Assembly (NCBI GenBank): GCA_005879675.1 | Contig: VBJE01000151.1 | Location: 1 to 9,433, forward strand | DNA from: Chloroflexota bacterium | GTDB taxonomy: Bacteria > Chloroflexota > Dormibacteria > Dormibacterales > Dormibacteraceae | DNA length: 9,433 nucleotides | Reading direction: 5' to 3' | In this document: in pieces, positions 1-8,072 of the stretch | Numbering within the stretch: position 1 is the stretch's first letter | How the letters are laid out: the number at the start of each line of letters is the position of its first letter | The notes under the pieces: generated by a model | What the model saw: only the letters and a program-made list of their open reading frames with translations | Told to the model about the DNA's origin: nothing | The model's database searches: none | Translations under genes and position numbers: made by a program

Positions 1-103
1 ATTATCCGCAAGTGCCGGCAGATGCGGCATTGGGCCCAGGTTCGAAGCCGCGAATGCCGGCGGTTACGTGGGAATCGGCGACCGGGCTGTCAGGACGGGC
101 TTT
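1..103. other. Left-edge non-coding stretch
   Basis: This is the region downstream of the stop codon of the minus-strand secreted protein. I see no convincing gene, no strong hairpin followed by a T-run, and no complete RNA gene. A TTCGAA-containing piece near 42-52 resembles a tRNA T-loop, but the flanking 5-bp stems do not pair on either strand. TGCCGGC occurs twice (near 13-19 and 55-61), which is unremarkable in GC-rich DNA. Confidence 0.5.
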
Positions 104-819
104 TCAGCACGCGGTGTCGTAGTCGATGCCGGCGCTCGTGAACTGGCTGAGCCAGACCGGCGCCGCGTTGAACGGCGTGGTGCACGAGCCGCCTGCCACC
201 CAATCAGCCGCGCTGCCGTTAGGAGTGAAGCCGCTCCCGGTGATCGTCTTCCAGCTCGCGGCCGTCGAATAGACGCCGACCGGAAGACCTGTCTGCGAAA
301 GGCGGTCGGTCGCTCCCTGGATCGCGTACTGGTTGAGCGTCAGGTTGCTCGACGACCAGCTGTTGCCGGTCTCGACGTCGAGCCACCACATCGCGACCGT
401 CGTCGCCGACGATTGCGCCGCGTGCGTGAGCGAGGTCTCTGCCTCGCTGCATCCAATCGCCCAGGCCTGCTTCTGGGCGTTGGTGCCTGAGACTGAGCTC
501 GATGCGGCGGAGCAGCCCGAGGTGATGTTCCTGCGGTATGCCCCTGAGTACGCGGTGTTGACGTAGAGCGAGGGCGCCGGCGACTGCGGCGCCGCGGCGT
601 ACTCGGCGCCAAGGCATGAGTTGCTGGTGAATGGCCGGCCGCCGTTGACGCCGACGATGGCGAACGCACCGCTGGCGGTCGCGCTGCAGTTCGGATAGGA
701 GACGTCGTAACCCGTCGTCCCGGGAACGTAAGGGTCGGTGGCCGCGGCTGCGGGAATCGCATTGAGCGCGAACGCGAGGGCCGCGGCTGCGCCGGCGAGG
801 ATACCCCGGGATCTTGCGA

Positions 820-823
<4 letters not shown>
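104..823 (-). CDS. Secreted GH25-like (lysozyme-fold) protein, probable CTG start
   Basis: A secreted protein of 239 residues if it starts at CTG (823-821). The frame is open back to a TGA at 874-872, but it has no ATG, GTG or TTG before residue 145, in the middle of the domain. The CTG overlaps the clpX stop as CTGA and has GGAGAG five bases upstream, so I take it as the start. Residues 1 to about 28 form a signal peptide: Arg residues, a hydrophobic Ala/Leu core, then a likely AAAA-T cleavage region. The mature part resembles glycoside hydrolase family 25 TIM barrels: GYDVS (38-42, strand 1), WWLDVE (146-151, the D-x-E acidic pair at D149/E151), VGVYSTAASW (strand near 182-191), and a C-terminal WLSQFTSAG...DYD. 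Six cysteines (46, 70, 104, 125, 214, 239) could form three disulfides, which fits an extracellular site. The natural substrate is unknown; peptidoglycan or another envelope glycan is a guess. An upstream frameshift hiding a normal start is the alternative. Confidence 0.75.
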
Positions 824-2097
<1,274 letters not shown>

Positions 2098-2117
2098 TGG
2101 TTCCCTATCTACTGACC

Positions 2118-2315
2118 TTACGGGGATGCGGGCGCCGGGGGCGGATTATGGCCCCACAGGATCTCGTTGGCAAGGCTTATGCACTCGCTGCAGATGAACA
2201 CTCCCGAGCCGGCGATGAGCCTGATGCCGCCCTCACCCTGCTGCTTCCCGCAGAACGAGCAGCCCGGTCGATGTCTTTTGACCTCGTCGCGCTTCGCCCT
2301 GCGTCGGAAGATCAT
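2118..2315 (-). CDS. Free-standing ClpX-type C4 zinc-finger protein
   Basis: A 65-residue protein that is essentially only a ClpX N-terminal zinc-binding domain. A basic N-terminus (residues 1-17) is followed by CSFCGK (C19, C22), then IAGSGVFICSECI (C42, C45), and a short Pro-rich tail. The adjacent ClpX reads CSFCGK...VAGPGVFICDQCI, so the two domains are close paralogs; the spacing between Cys pairs is one residue longer here. No AAA+ domain follows, and the TAA stop is followed by the independent clpX start, so this is not a simple frameshifted ClpX. The ATG overlaps the clpP stop as ATGA, which implies coupled translation. In known ClpX, this domain dimerises and binds adaptors and some substrates. 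A lone copy could mix with ClpX domains, compete for adaptors, or tether substrates; this is inference. Sequence class is sure, function is not. Confidence 0.92.
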   Translation of the reverse strand: MIFRRRAKRDEVKRHRPGCSFCGKQQGEGGIRLIAGSGVFICSECISLANEILWGHNPPPAPASP

Positions 2316-2983
2316 CCAGCCGCGACCTTCTCTTTGACCTTCTCTTCGTCTTTCGACTTATCGCGCTCGCCGGTTTTCGTCGGCGTGAGGATGATGTCGT
2401 CGATCAGCCCGTACTCCTTCGCCGCCTCGGCGGTGAGGAAGTAGTCGCGCTCCGTGTCCTGCGTCACCTTCTCGATCTTCTGGCCGGTGTGGCGCGCGAG
2501 GATCTGGTTCAGCTGCTCCCGCGTGCGCAGGATCTCCTTGGCGTGGATCTGGATGTCGGTCGCCTGGCCCTGCATCCCGCCCCACGGCTGGTGGATGAGG
2601 ATGTTGGCGTGGGGCAGCGCGTAGCGCTGGCCGTGCGCGCCACCGGCCAGGAGAACGGCGGCCATCGAGTAGGCCATGCCGATGCAGATGGTCGAGACCG
2701 GCGGCCGGATGTACTGCATGGTGTCGTAGATGGCAAGGCCCGCGGTCACCTGTCCGCCAGGGCTGTTGATGTAGAGCGCGATCTCTTTGTCCGGGTCCTC
2801 TGACTGCAGGAACAGCAGCTGCGCGACGACGAGGTTGGCGACCTGGTCGTCGATCGGAGTGCCGATGAAGACGATCCGCTCCTTGAGCAGACGGGAGTAG
2901 ATGTCGAACGCGCGCTCCCCCCGGCCCGTGTTCTCGACGACCATGGGGACGAGGTAGCTGGACGGGTGCTGGATGCGGTTCAT
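2312..2983 (-). CDS. clpP: ClpP, serine peptidase of the Clp protease
   Basis: Tetradecameric serine peptidase that degrades polypeptides fed by ClpX. From the ATG at 2983 it has 223 residues. Catalytic triad: S106 in GMAYSMAAV, H131 in LIHQP and D180 in TERDYFL; the spacings of 25 and 49 residues equal those of E. coli ClpP. Other family marks are YINSPGG (71-77) and GQATDIQIHAKEIL (139-152). The frame continues upstream to a GTG-ATG pair at 3004-2999, but AAGGAG sits five bases before the ATG at 2983, so I prefer that start. The residue before the catalytic serine is Tyr, where E. coli has Ala. The C-terminus ends in a Lys/Glu-rich tail of about 20 residues (from about 203) with no equivalent in E. 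coli ClpP. It lies 67 bp after tig and overlaps the zinc-finger gene by 4 bp. Confidence 0.98.
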   Translation of the reverse strand: MNRIQHPSSYLVPMVVENTGRGERAFDIYSRLLKERIVFIGTPIDDQVANLVVAQLLFLQSEDPDKEIALYINSPGGQVTAGLAIYDTMQYIRPPVSTICIGMAYSMAAVLLAGGAHGQRYALPHANILIHQPWGGMQGQATDIQIHAKEILRTREQLNQILARHTGQKIEKVTQDTERDYFLTAEAAKEYGLIDDIILTPTKTGERDKSKDEEKVKEKVAAG

Positions 2984-2988
2984 CCGGT

Positions 2989-2994
2989 CTCCTT
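2989..2994 (-). promoter_or_regulatory. Shine-Dalgarno AAGGAG deciding the clpP start
   Basis: AAGGAG on the minus strand, five bases before the ATG at 2983-2981, is one of the strongest ribosome-binding sites in the window. It lies downstream of the longer-frame GTG at 3004, so the longer N-terminus (seven extra residues) is unlikely to be made. Confidence 0.8.
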
Positions 2995-3007
2995 GGGGCA
3001 TCACGTC

Positions 3008-3039
3008 ATTCTAGACACGGGTCGCCCCAGTTCAGTCAA
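3008..3039 (-). promoter_or_regulatory. Candidate clpP promoter
   Basis: In the tig-clpP gap the minus strand has TAGAAT (3013-3008, 5/6 to TATAAT) with TTGACT (3039-3034, 5/6 to TTGACA) upstream. The spacer is 20 bases, longer than the usual 17, so either the -35 is not used as such or another sigma factor reads it. Transcription from this -10 would begin near 3001 and give a leader of about 20 bases holding the AAGGAG site, which fits the start at 2983. Confidence 0.4.
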
Positions 3040-3050
3040 GAGGCTGGCAT

Positions 3051-4361
3051 CTATCCGGCCGGCTGGCCGGCGATCTCGACCAGGCGGTCGAGGACACGGC
3101 GCCGGCGCAGGCGCGAGGCGAAATAACGCCTGGCGGAGGCGCTCTTCTTCAACTCCGCCACCTGGCCTTTGAGCTCCTCGTCCTCCCGCGCCTGCTCCTC
3201 GAGGAAGTTGGCCGTTTCCTCCTCGGTGGGGTCCAGGCCTTCACGACGCGCGAACTCGCCGAGGACGAGATCGACCTTGATCCTCGCCTCGGCGTCCGCG
3301 CGTTGGGCCTGCATCCACTGCTCGATCGTCTGCCCGAGGTACTGGAGGTAGCGCTCGAGCTTCATGCCCTGCCGGTTGAGCGTCCGCTCCAGCGATTCGA
3401 GCTCGCTCGTCAGCTCGCGGTCGACGAGAGAATCCGGGATCTCGACCGACGAGGCGTCGACCAGAGCCTTCACGAGGGCCTGCTCGCGCTCCAGCTTCTC
3501 CAGCGCCGTCGCCGACTCCTCGAGCTCTTCGCGCACGGCCTGCCTGTATGCCTCCGCCGTTTCCTGCTTGCCGTTGGTCAGGCTCCTGGCGAGGGCGTCG
3601 TCAAGCGCCGGCAGCACCTTCTCCTTAACGCCGCGGACGGTGACGCGAATCGTCGCCTCCTTGCCCGCGAGCTGCGGTTCGCTGTAGCTCTCGGGAAAGT
3701 TGACCTGCGCCTCGCGCGTCTCATCGACGAAGGCGCCGGGAAGAACCGCCACGAGCTCGGGCAGGAGGACTCCCTCCTTCACCTCGGCCTCGGTCGACTT
3801 GCGCGTCTCCGAGTCGACGATCTTGCCGTCCACCTCGACCTCGATGTCGATGACCGCGATGTCGCCGACGCGCACCTCGCGCTCCACCGGCGTGATCTCG
3901 GCCATCGGCTCGCGCAGGTCCTCGAGCCTGCGCTCGATCATCTCCTCGGTGACCTCGTGCGAGTGTCGATCGATGTCGAGCCTGGTCGCGTCGCCCAGCG
4001 CGACGTCGGGCATGACGCTGATCGTGGCCTTGAGCTTCGCGGGCCGCCCCCGCTCGAGCTCCAGCACCTCGACATCGGGGTTGTCGATGGGGTCGATGGA
4101 CTCGCGCTCGAGGGCCTGGCGCACGACCTCGGGCACCATGGTCTCGACCACCTCCTCGCGCAGCGCCGCGGGACCGACCCGCGCCTCGACCAGCGCGCGC
4201 GGCGCGCGGCCGGGACGAAAGCCCTCGATCTTCGCCCGCGACGCGAGGCGATTGAGCACGCGGTCGTAGGTCGCGTCAACCATCTCGGCCGGCACCTCGA
4301 TGTTCATGCCGACCTGGCTCTTGGGCAGGCGCTCGGTCACGACGGAGAGGCTGTCCGGCAC
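3051..4361 (-). CDS. tig: Trigger factor, ribosome-associated chaperone and peptidyl-prolyl isomerase
   Basis: Chaperone that docks at the ribosomal exit tunnel and shields nascent chains; 436 residues, a normal length for the family. The N-terminal ribosome-binding domain (1 to about 115) carries GFRPGRAP (47-54), matching the GFRxGxxP signature that contacts protein L23. An FKBP-like isomerase domain spans about 164-249 (from VGDIAVIDIEV to TVRGVKEKV). The rest is the helical, charge-rich C-terminal domain that forms the arms of the chaperone cradle, ending in a basic RLRRRR segment. The start is GTG at 4361 with no Shine-Dalgarno; TAGAAT lies 10 bases upstream, so the message may be nearly leaderless. 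The gene lies 35 bp after the PBP gene and 67 bp before clpP, the tig-clpP-clpX order found in many bacteria. Confidence 0.97.
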   Translation of the reverse strand: MPDSLSVVTERLPKSQVGMNIEVPAEMVDATYDRVLNRLASRAKIEGFRPGRAPRALVEARVGPAALREEVVETMVPEVVRQALERESIDPIDNPDVEVLELERGRPAKLKATISVMPDVALGDATRLDIDRHSHEVTEEMIERRLEDLREPMAEITPVEREVRVGDIAVIDIEVEVDGKIVDSETRKSTEAEVKEGVLLPELVAVLPGAFVDETREAQVNFPESYSEPQLAGKEATIRVTVRGVKEKVLPALDDALARSLTNGKQETAEAYRQAVREELEESATALEKLEREQALVKALVDASSVEIPDSLVDRELTSELESLERTLNRQGMKLERYLQYLGQTIEQWMQAQRADAEARIKVDLVLGEFARREGLDPTEEETANFLEEQAREDEELKGQVAELKKSASARRYFASRLRRRRVLDRLVEIAGQPAG

Positions 4362-4371
4362 TAGAGGCCGA

Positions 4372-4377
4372 ATTCTA
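4372..4377 (-). promoter_or_regulatory. Candidate -10 element for tig
   Basis: TAGAAT on the minus strand in the 35-bp gap between the PBP gene and tig, ending 10 bases before the GTG start. Transcription would begin about 3-5 bases before the start codon, giving an almost leaderless message, consistent with the lack of a Shine-Dalgarno sequence. No good -35 hexamer is visible at normal spacing, inside the end of the PBP gene. Confidence 0.35.
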
Positions 4378-4396
4378 CGGTCGGCTCGAGCTCAGC

Positions 4397-6535
4397 TCAG
4401 GGGCAGGGACCGGGAGGCACCGGAGCGGGCGACGGACACGGCGAAGGCACGGGGCTCGCCACCACCGGTCCTCCCGGATCCGGCGGCACCACGATCGCGG
4501 GCCCGGTCGGCGTGGGGCTCGGCGGGTTGTCGCCGGGCAGCTTGTCGATCTTCGTGGTGTCGGCCAGGTACCAGCTGTTGTTCGGACCCGCGACCACGCC
4601 CGGCGGCGCCGTGTACCAGCGGTTGCCGGGCACGCCCGCCAGCGCCTGGGACACGAAGGTGTGCACGCCGGGGGAGGCCACGTAGATGCCGTCCGAGCCG
4701 GCGCTCATCACGTGGTTGTTGCTGAGGATGTCTCCCACCCACAGCCCGACGGCGAGGTCAGGCGTGAAGGCGATGGTGACGGCGTCCTTGAAGTTGTCAG
4801 TCGTGCCCGTCTTGGCGGCGACCGTGCGGTCCTTCCAGTGCAGCGCGCTGTTGCAGCCGAAGATCATGCAGCGGTTCTGGTCGTCGGCCATGATCTGGGC
4901 CATGATGAATGCGACCGCGGGGTCGATCGCGAGCCGCGCACGCTGCTCGGGATGGTCCTTGTATAGCTCCTGACCGTGCGAGTCGGTGATGCTCAGCACC
5001 GCCTGTGGCGAGTGGTAGACGCCCTTGTCGGCGTACGTCGCGATTCCCTCGACGTGCTCGAGCAAGGTGATCGGGTAACCGCCCAGCGTCAGTGACGGCC
5101 CGTACTCGTCCGAGGGCGCGGTCGCGTTGTACGAGCCGTCCGGCGCGATGTAGCGCGGGAACACGTTCATTCCCCGCAGCCACGTGAGCACGGCCGGTAC
5201 GCCGATCGAAAGCTCGACCTTGACGGCGGCGATGTTGAGCGAGTTGCCCATGGCCTTCTTCAGCGGCAGCACGCCGTGCGTCTTGCCGTCGTAGTTGTAG
5301 ATCTTCGTCGTGCTGAACGCGTCCTTGTAGACGAGCGGGCTCGGTCCGTCGTAGACCGGGGTGTCCACGGTCGCGGCGCGCGCGTTGATGACCGCGCCGT
5401 ACGTGTACGGCTTCATCGACGAGCCCATGTTGCGCGGGATGGTCGTGTAGTTGATCTGGCCGCCCGTCGAGTTGTAGCTCGGCGAACCGACCATGACCAG
5501 GATGTTGCCGGTGGTGGGCTGAACCGCGGCGAGTCCCGAGGAAAGAACCCCGTTTCTGTCCCGCCACAGGTTGTTTTTCAGGTTGCTGCTGACCACCGCC
5601 TCGCCCTTCTGCTGCATCGACCAGTCGAGGGTCGTCCTGACGTTGAGCTGCTGAAGACCGGGCTGATACCCGAGCTGGCGCAGCTCGGCGAGCACGTAGT
5701 CGACGAAGTGCGGCGCCTTGAAGCTGTTGATCGGCGCGTGGTACGTCAACTTCTCCGCCAACGCCTTGTCCATGTCCTCCTGGGAGATGAAGTCGGAGCG
5801 GACCATGGCCCGAAGCACCTCCGCCTGGCGCGTCTTCGCCTCGTCCGGGTGGAGAACCGGGTTCCACTCCGTCGGCGCCTGGGGAAGACCGGCGAGCATC
5901 GCGGCCTGCGCGAGGTCGACCTTGGAGGCCGGGATCTGGAAGTAGCTCTGCGACGCGGCCTCGATGCCGTACGACTGCGAGCCGTAGAAGCTCTTGTTGA
6001 GGTAGAGCTCCATGATCTGGTCCTTGGTGTAGGTCTGGCTCAGCTCGTAGGCGAGCGCGACCTCTTTGATCTTGCGGCTGATGGTCTGGTCTGGGGTCAG
6101 GAACTGCTGCTTGGCCAGCTGCTGCGTGATCGTGCTGCCGCCGCCGACGATGCGGCCGGCGCGGAGGTTGTCGAAACCGGCGCGGATGATGCCGGCGAGG
6201 TCGAAGCCGGGGTTGGTGTAGAAGCCCTTGTCCTCGATCGCGACCGTGGCCTGGATCGCGACCGGCGACACATCCTTGAGCTTGACGGCCAGACGGTGGT
6301 TGCCTTGGTTGCCGACGTCGGCGAGGATCGTCTTGCCGGTGCTGTCGTAGATCACCGTGTCGCCGGCGTCCGCGGCCAGGCCGATCACCAGGAGCACGGC
6401 GAGCACGGCGCCGAGCCCGCGCAGCATCGTGGTCCGGCGCATCTTCTGGCCGATTGGCGACCACGCGGCATGAATCCGCGCTCGAGGGCTGTGACCCCCC
6501 TTCGTCTTTATCCGCTCAGGAACGTTTCGAGCCAT
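4397..6535 (-). CDS. Class A penicillin-binding protein (glycosyltransferase plus transpeptidase)
   Basis: Bifunctional peptidoglycan synthase of 712 residues: it polymerises lipid II into glycan and cross-links stem peptides outside the membrane. A basic cytoplasmic N-terminus (1-36) is followed by one membrane anchor (about 37-55). The GT51 domain shows AIEDKGFY (catalytic E101), GGSTITQQLAK (132-142) and RKIKE (154-158), then YLNKSFYG and YGIEAASQSYF. The transpeptidase domain shows SxxK as SSMK (nucleophile S372), SLN (432-434) and KTGT (575-578). All catalytic motifs are intact. In the first GT51 motif the usual EDxxFYxHxG histidine is Asn108. From about 665 the protein becomes a Pro/Ser/Thr-rich, probably disordered tail ending PSPCPSPAPVPPGPCP, with two cysteines. 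The ATG at 6535 has no Shine-Dalgarno, but TAGAAT is just upstream. It lies 21 bp after the flippase gene, suggesting shared transcription. The pbp/pon subtype cannot be named from sequence alone. Confidence 0.96.
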   Translation of the reverse strand: MARNVPERIKTKGGHSPRARIHAAWSPIGQKMRRTTMLRGLGAVLAVLLVIGLAADAGDTVIYDSTGKTILADVGNQGNHRLAVKLKDVSPVAIQATVAIEDKGFYTNPGFDLAGIIRAGFDNLRAGRIVGGGSTITQQLAKQQFLTPDQTISRKIKEVALAYELSQTYTKDQIMELYLNKSFYGSQSYGIEAASQSYFQIPASKVDLAQAAMLAGLPQAPTEWNPVLHPDEAKTRQAEVLRAMVRSDFISQEDMDKALAEKLTYHAPINSFKAPHFVDYVLAELRQLGYQPGLQQLNVRTTLDWSMQQKGEAVVSSNLKNNLWRDRNGVLSSGLAAVQPTTGNILVMVGSPSYNSTGGQINYTTIPRNMGSSMKPYTYGAVINARAATVDTPVYDGPSPLVYKDAFSTTKIYNYDGKTHGVLPLKKAMGNSLNIAAVKVELSIGVPAVLTWLRGMNVFPRYIAPDGSYNATAPSDEYGPSLTLGGYPITLLEHVEGIATYADKGVYHSPQAVLSITDSHGQELYKDHPEQRARLAIDPAVAFIMAQIMADDQNRCMIFGCNSALHWKDRTVAAKTGTTDNFKDAVTIAFTPDLAVGLWVGDILSNNHVMSAGSDGIYVASPGVHTFVSQALAGVPGNRWYTAPPGVVAGPNNSWYLADTTKIDKLPGDNPPSPTPTGPAIVVPPDPGGPVVASPVPSPCPSPAPVPPGPCP

Positions 6536-6553
6536 GCTTGGGGGCGCGCAGGG

Positions 6554-6559
6554 ATTCTA
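6554..6559 (-). promoter_or_regulatory. Candidate -10 element for the PBP gene
   Basis: TAGAAT on the minus strand, overlapping the TAG stop of the flippase gene and ending 18 bases before the PBP ATG. It would give a leader of about 10-12 bases, too short for a Shine-Dalgarno, and none is visible. It has the same hexamer and similar placement as those before tig and clpP. I see no convincing -35 at 16-18 bases. Confidence 0.3.
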
Positions 6560-8056
6560 CGCTTTCCCACCTCCCCCAACGGAGGGGACGGGCGACGGGT
6601 TACGCCGCCGGACGACCGCGGTCGCCAGGCGCCATTCCTCGGGGCTGACCGCCCGCAGCAGGTAGATCGCGAGCGCGTACGCGGCGACGCCGGCGGGGGC
6701 CGCGAGGAAGATCGAAAACCGGCTCAGGGGATAGAGGACCACGCCCATCACGAGCCCGGCGACCAGCGTCCGCCAGACAAGACCGAAGACGGGCAGTCGA
6801 AGATCCGCCCGATGCCTCTGCACGAACCACCAGCCAAACGTGCACAGCGCAGCCTCGGTGACGACGGTGGCCGTGCTGGCGCCCAGAAAACCGTAAAGAG
6901 GGACGAGGGCGAGGTTCAGTGCGATGTTGATCGCGGCCGCGATCGCGGTGGCCCACGCGTTCAGGTGCTGGCGGTTGATGGCGTTCAACATCGCGTAGAA
7001 GGCCGAGTTCGCGAAGAGGAAGACGATCCCGAAGGCGAGTATCCGTAACGCGTCTTCCGACTGCGCGAACGCGCCCGAGCGGTTGAAGAGCTGGTTGATC
7101 GCATGGACGAGCACGAAGGTGCCGACCGTCAGCGGCCAGCCCAGCAGGATGAGGACGCGGTAGAAACGCTCGTAGGCAACCTTCAGCCGCGAGGGGTCGC
7201 TGACGAAGTACACGCCCAGCAAGGGATAGACGACGGCCTGGATCGCGAGCGGCACGAACTGCAGGGCTTCGAAAGGCTTGTAGGCGAACGTGTACCAGCC
7301 GACCTCGGCGAAGGACCTGAACTGCTGGAGGATCAACACCCCGGCGCGGAAGTAGAGGTTGGTCAGGAAGAAGGTGAAGGCGAACGGCAGCGCCAGCGGC
7401 AACCAGCGCCGAACCAGGGCCAGATTGAGACCGAGCCGGACATTGCCCAGCCCGAACAGCCGGATGACCACGAGCGAATACACGATCGTGAAGAGGTAGG
7501 ACGCGCTGTACGCCCAGACGAAATAGCCCACGTCGGCGTGACGGCGAGCACCGAGAAAGATGAGGGCGCCCTGGATGAGCACCTCGGCGACGATCGCTCC
7601 CGCGTCGAACTCCGCCCTGCCGACCGAGTAGAAGGTGTTGCGCAGAAGGTTCGCGTAGGCCCCGGTGATCAGCAGCGCGCATCCCGGCACGACCAGGCTC
7701 CAGAGTCCCGCGCCGAGGCCGAGCGCGAGCGCGAAGACGACGGCGGCGACCGCGGCGAGGGCCACCCTGAAGACGAGCAGAGTCCCGAGATAGTCGCCAA
7801 GCTCGCGCCGGTTGCGCGCCGCCTCGCGGGTGTAGAGGGGCGCGAAGCCCAGGTCCGCCAGCACCGCAACCAGGCCCGAGTAGGCGACGAGAGTGGTGTA
7901 GCGGCCGTAGTTGGAGTCGCCGAGCGAGTTAGCAAGGGCGATGACGACCACGAGGGAGACGACGCGCGAGACCGTCCGGGCGGCAAGGATGAACAGCGAG
8001 TTGCTGACGACGCGCGTGCCGAGCTGCTCGGCCGCGCCTTCGGCCGTGTCCGTCAC
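6557..8056 (-). CDS. MOP-superfamily oligosaccharide flippase (Wzx/MurJ-like)
   Basis: An integral membrane protein of 499 residues with roughly 12-14 hydrophobic helices spread over its length, beginning near residue 18 (SNSLFILAARTVSRVVSLVV). This N-terminal pattern, the early GDSNYGRY segment and the mid-protein PLALPFAFTFFLTN region are typical of polysaccharide biosynthesis/flippase proteins of the MATE-related MOP exporters, which turn lipid-linked sugars from the inner to the outer membrane face. The substrate cannot be told from sequence: O-antigen-like or capsule units, teichoic-type polymers and lipid II are all possible. I place it nearer Wzx than MurJ by general look only. The start is GTG at 8056, 16 bp after the C39-like gene, with no Shine-Dalgarno. 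The PBP gene follows by 21 bp, so a role in exporting envelope glycan next to wall synthesis is plausible. The C-terminal tail is short, Gly-rich and hydrophilic. Confidence 0.9.
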   Translation of the reverse strand: MTDTAEGAAEQLGTRVVSNSLFILAARTVSRVVSLVVVIALANSLGDSNYGRYTTLVAYSGLVAVLADLGFAPLYTREAARNRRELGDYLGTLLVFRVALAAVAAVVFALALGLGAGLWSLVVPGCALLITGAYANLLRNTFYSVGRAEFDAGAIVAEVLIQGALIFLGARRHADVGYFVWAYSASYLFTIVYSLVVIRLFGLGNVRLGLNLALVRRWLPLALPFAFTFFLTNLYFRAGVLILQQFRSFAEVGWYTFAYKPFEALQFVPLAIQAVVYPLLGVYFVSDPSRLKVAYERFYRVLILLGWPLTVGTFVLVHAINQLFNRSGAFAQSEDALRILAFGIVFLFANSAFYAMLNAINRQHLNAWATAIAAAINIALNLALVPLYGFLGASTATVVTEAALCTFGWWFVQRHRADLRLPVFGLVWRTLVAGLVMGVVLYPLSRFSIFLAAPAGVAAYALAIYLLRAVSPEEWRLATAVVRRRNPSPVPSVGGGGKA

Positions 8057-8072
8057 GGCCCGGAAGTATGGG

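Noticed and set aside
34..62. tRNA-like T-loop (GGTTCGAAGCC)
   Set aside because: Neither strand gives a paired 5-bp T-stem, and I found no matching acceptor, anticodon or D arms.
2994..3029. Inverted repeat TGGGGC ... GCCCCA around the clpP -10
   Set aside because: Six-base GC-only arms about 24 bases apart are likely by chance in this composition, and the far arm would lie outside the predicted transcript.
3303..4364. Plus-strand open frame opposite tig (353 residues)
   Set aside because: A GC-bias shadow of trigger factor, with no recognisable motif or ribosome site.
4362..4396. Terminator between the PBP gene and tig
   Set aside because: Only a 4-bp GCCG/CGGC stem with a long loop and no T-run; it is too weak to support.
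5276..7048. Plus-strand open frame of 590 residues spanning the PBP and flippase genes
   Set aside because: It crosses two well-supported genes and their junction, and its composition is Arg/Asp/Val-heavy with no domain. Long antisense frames are common at this GC.
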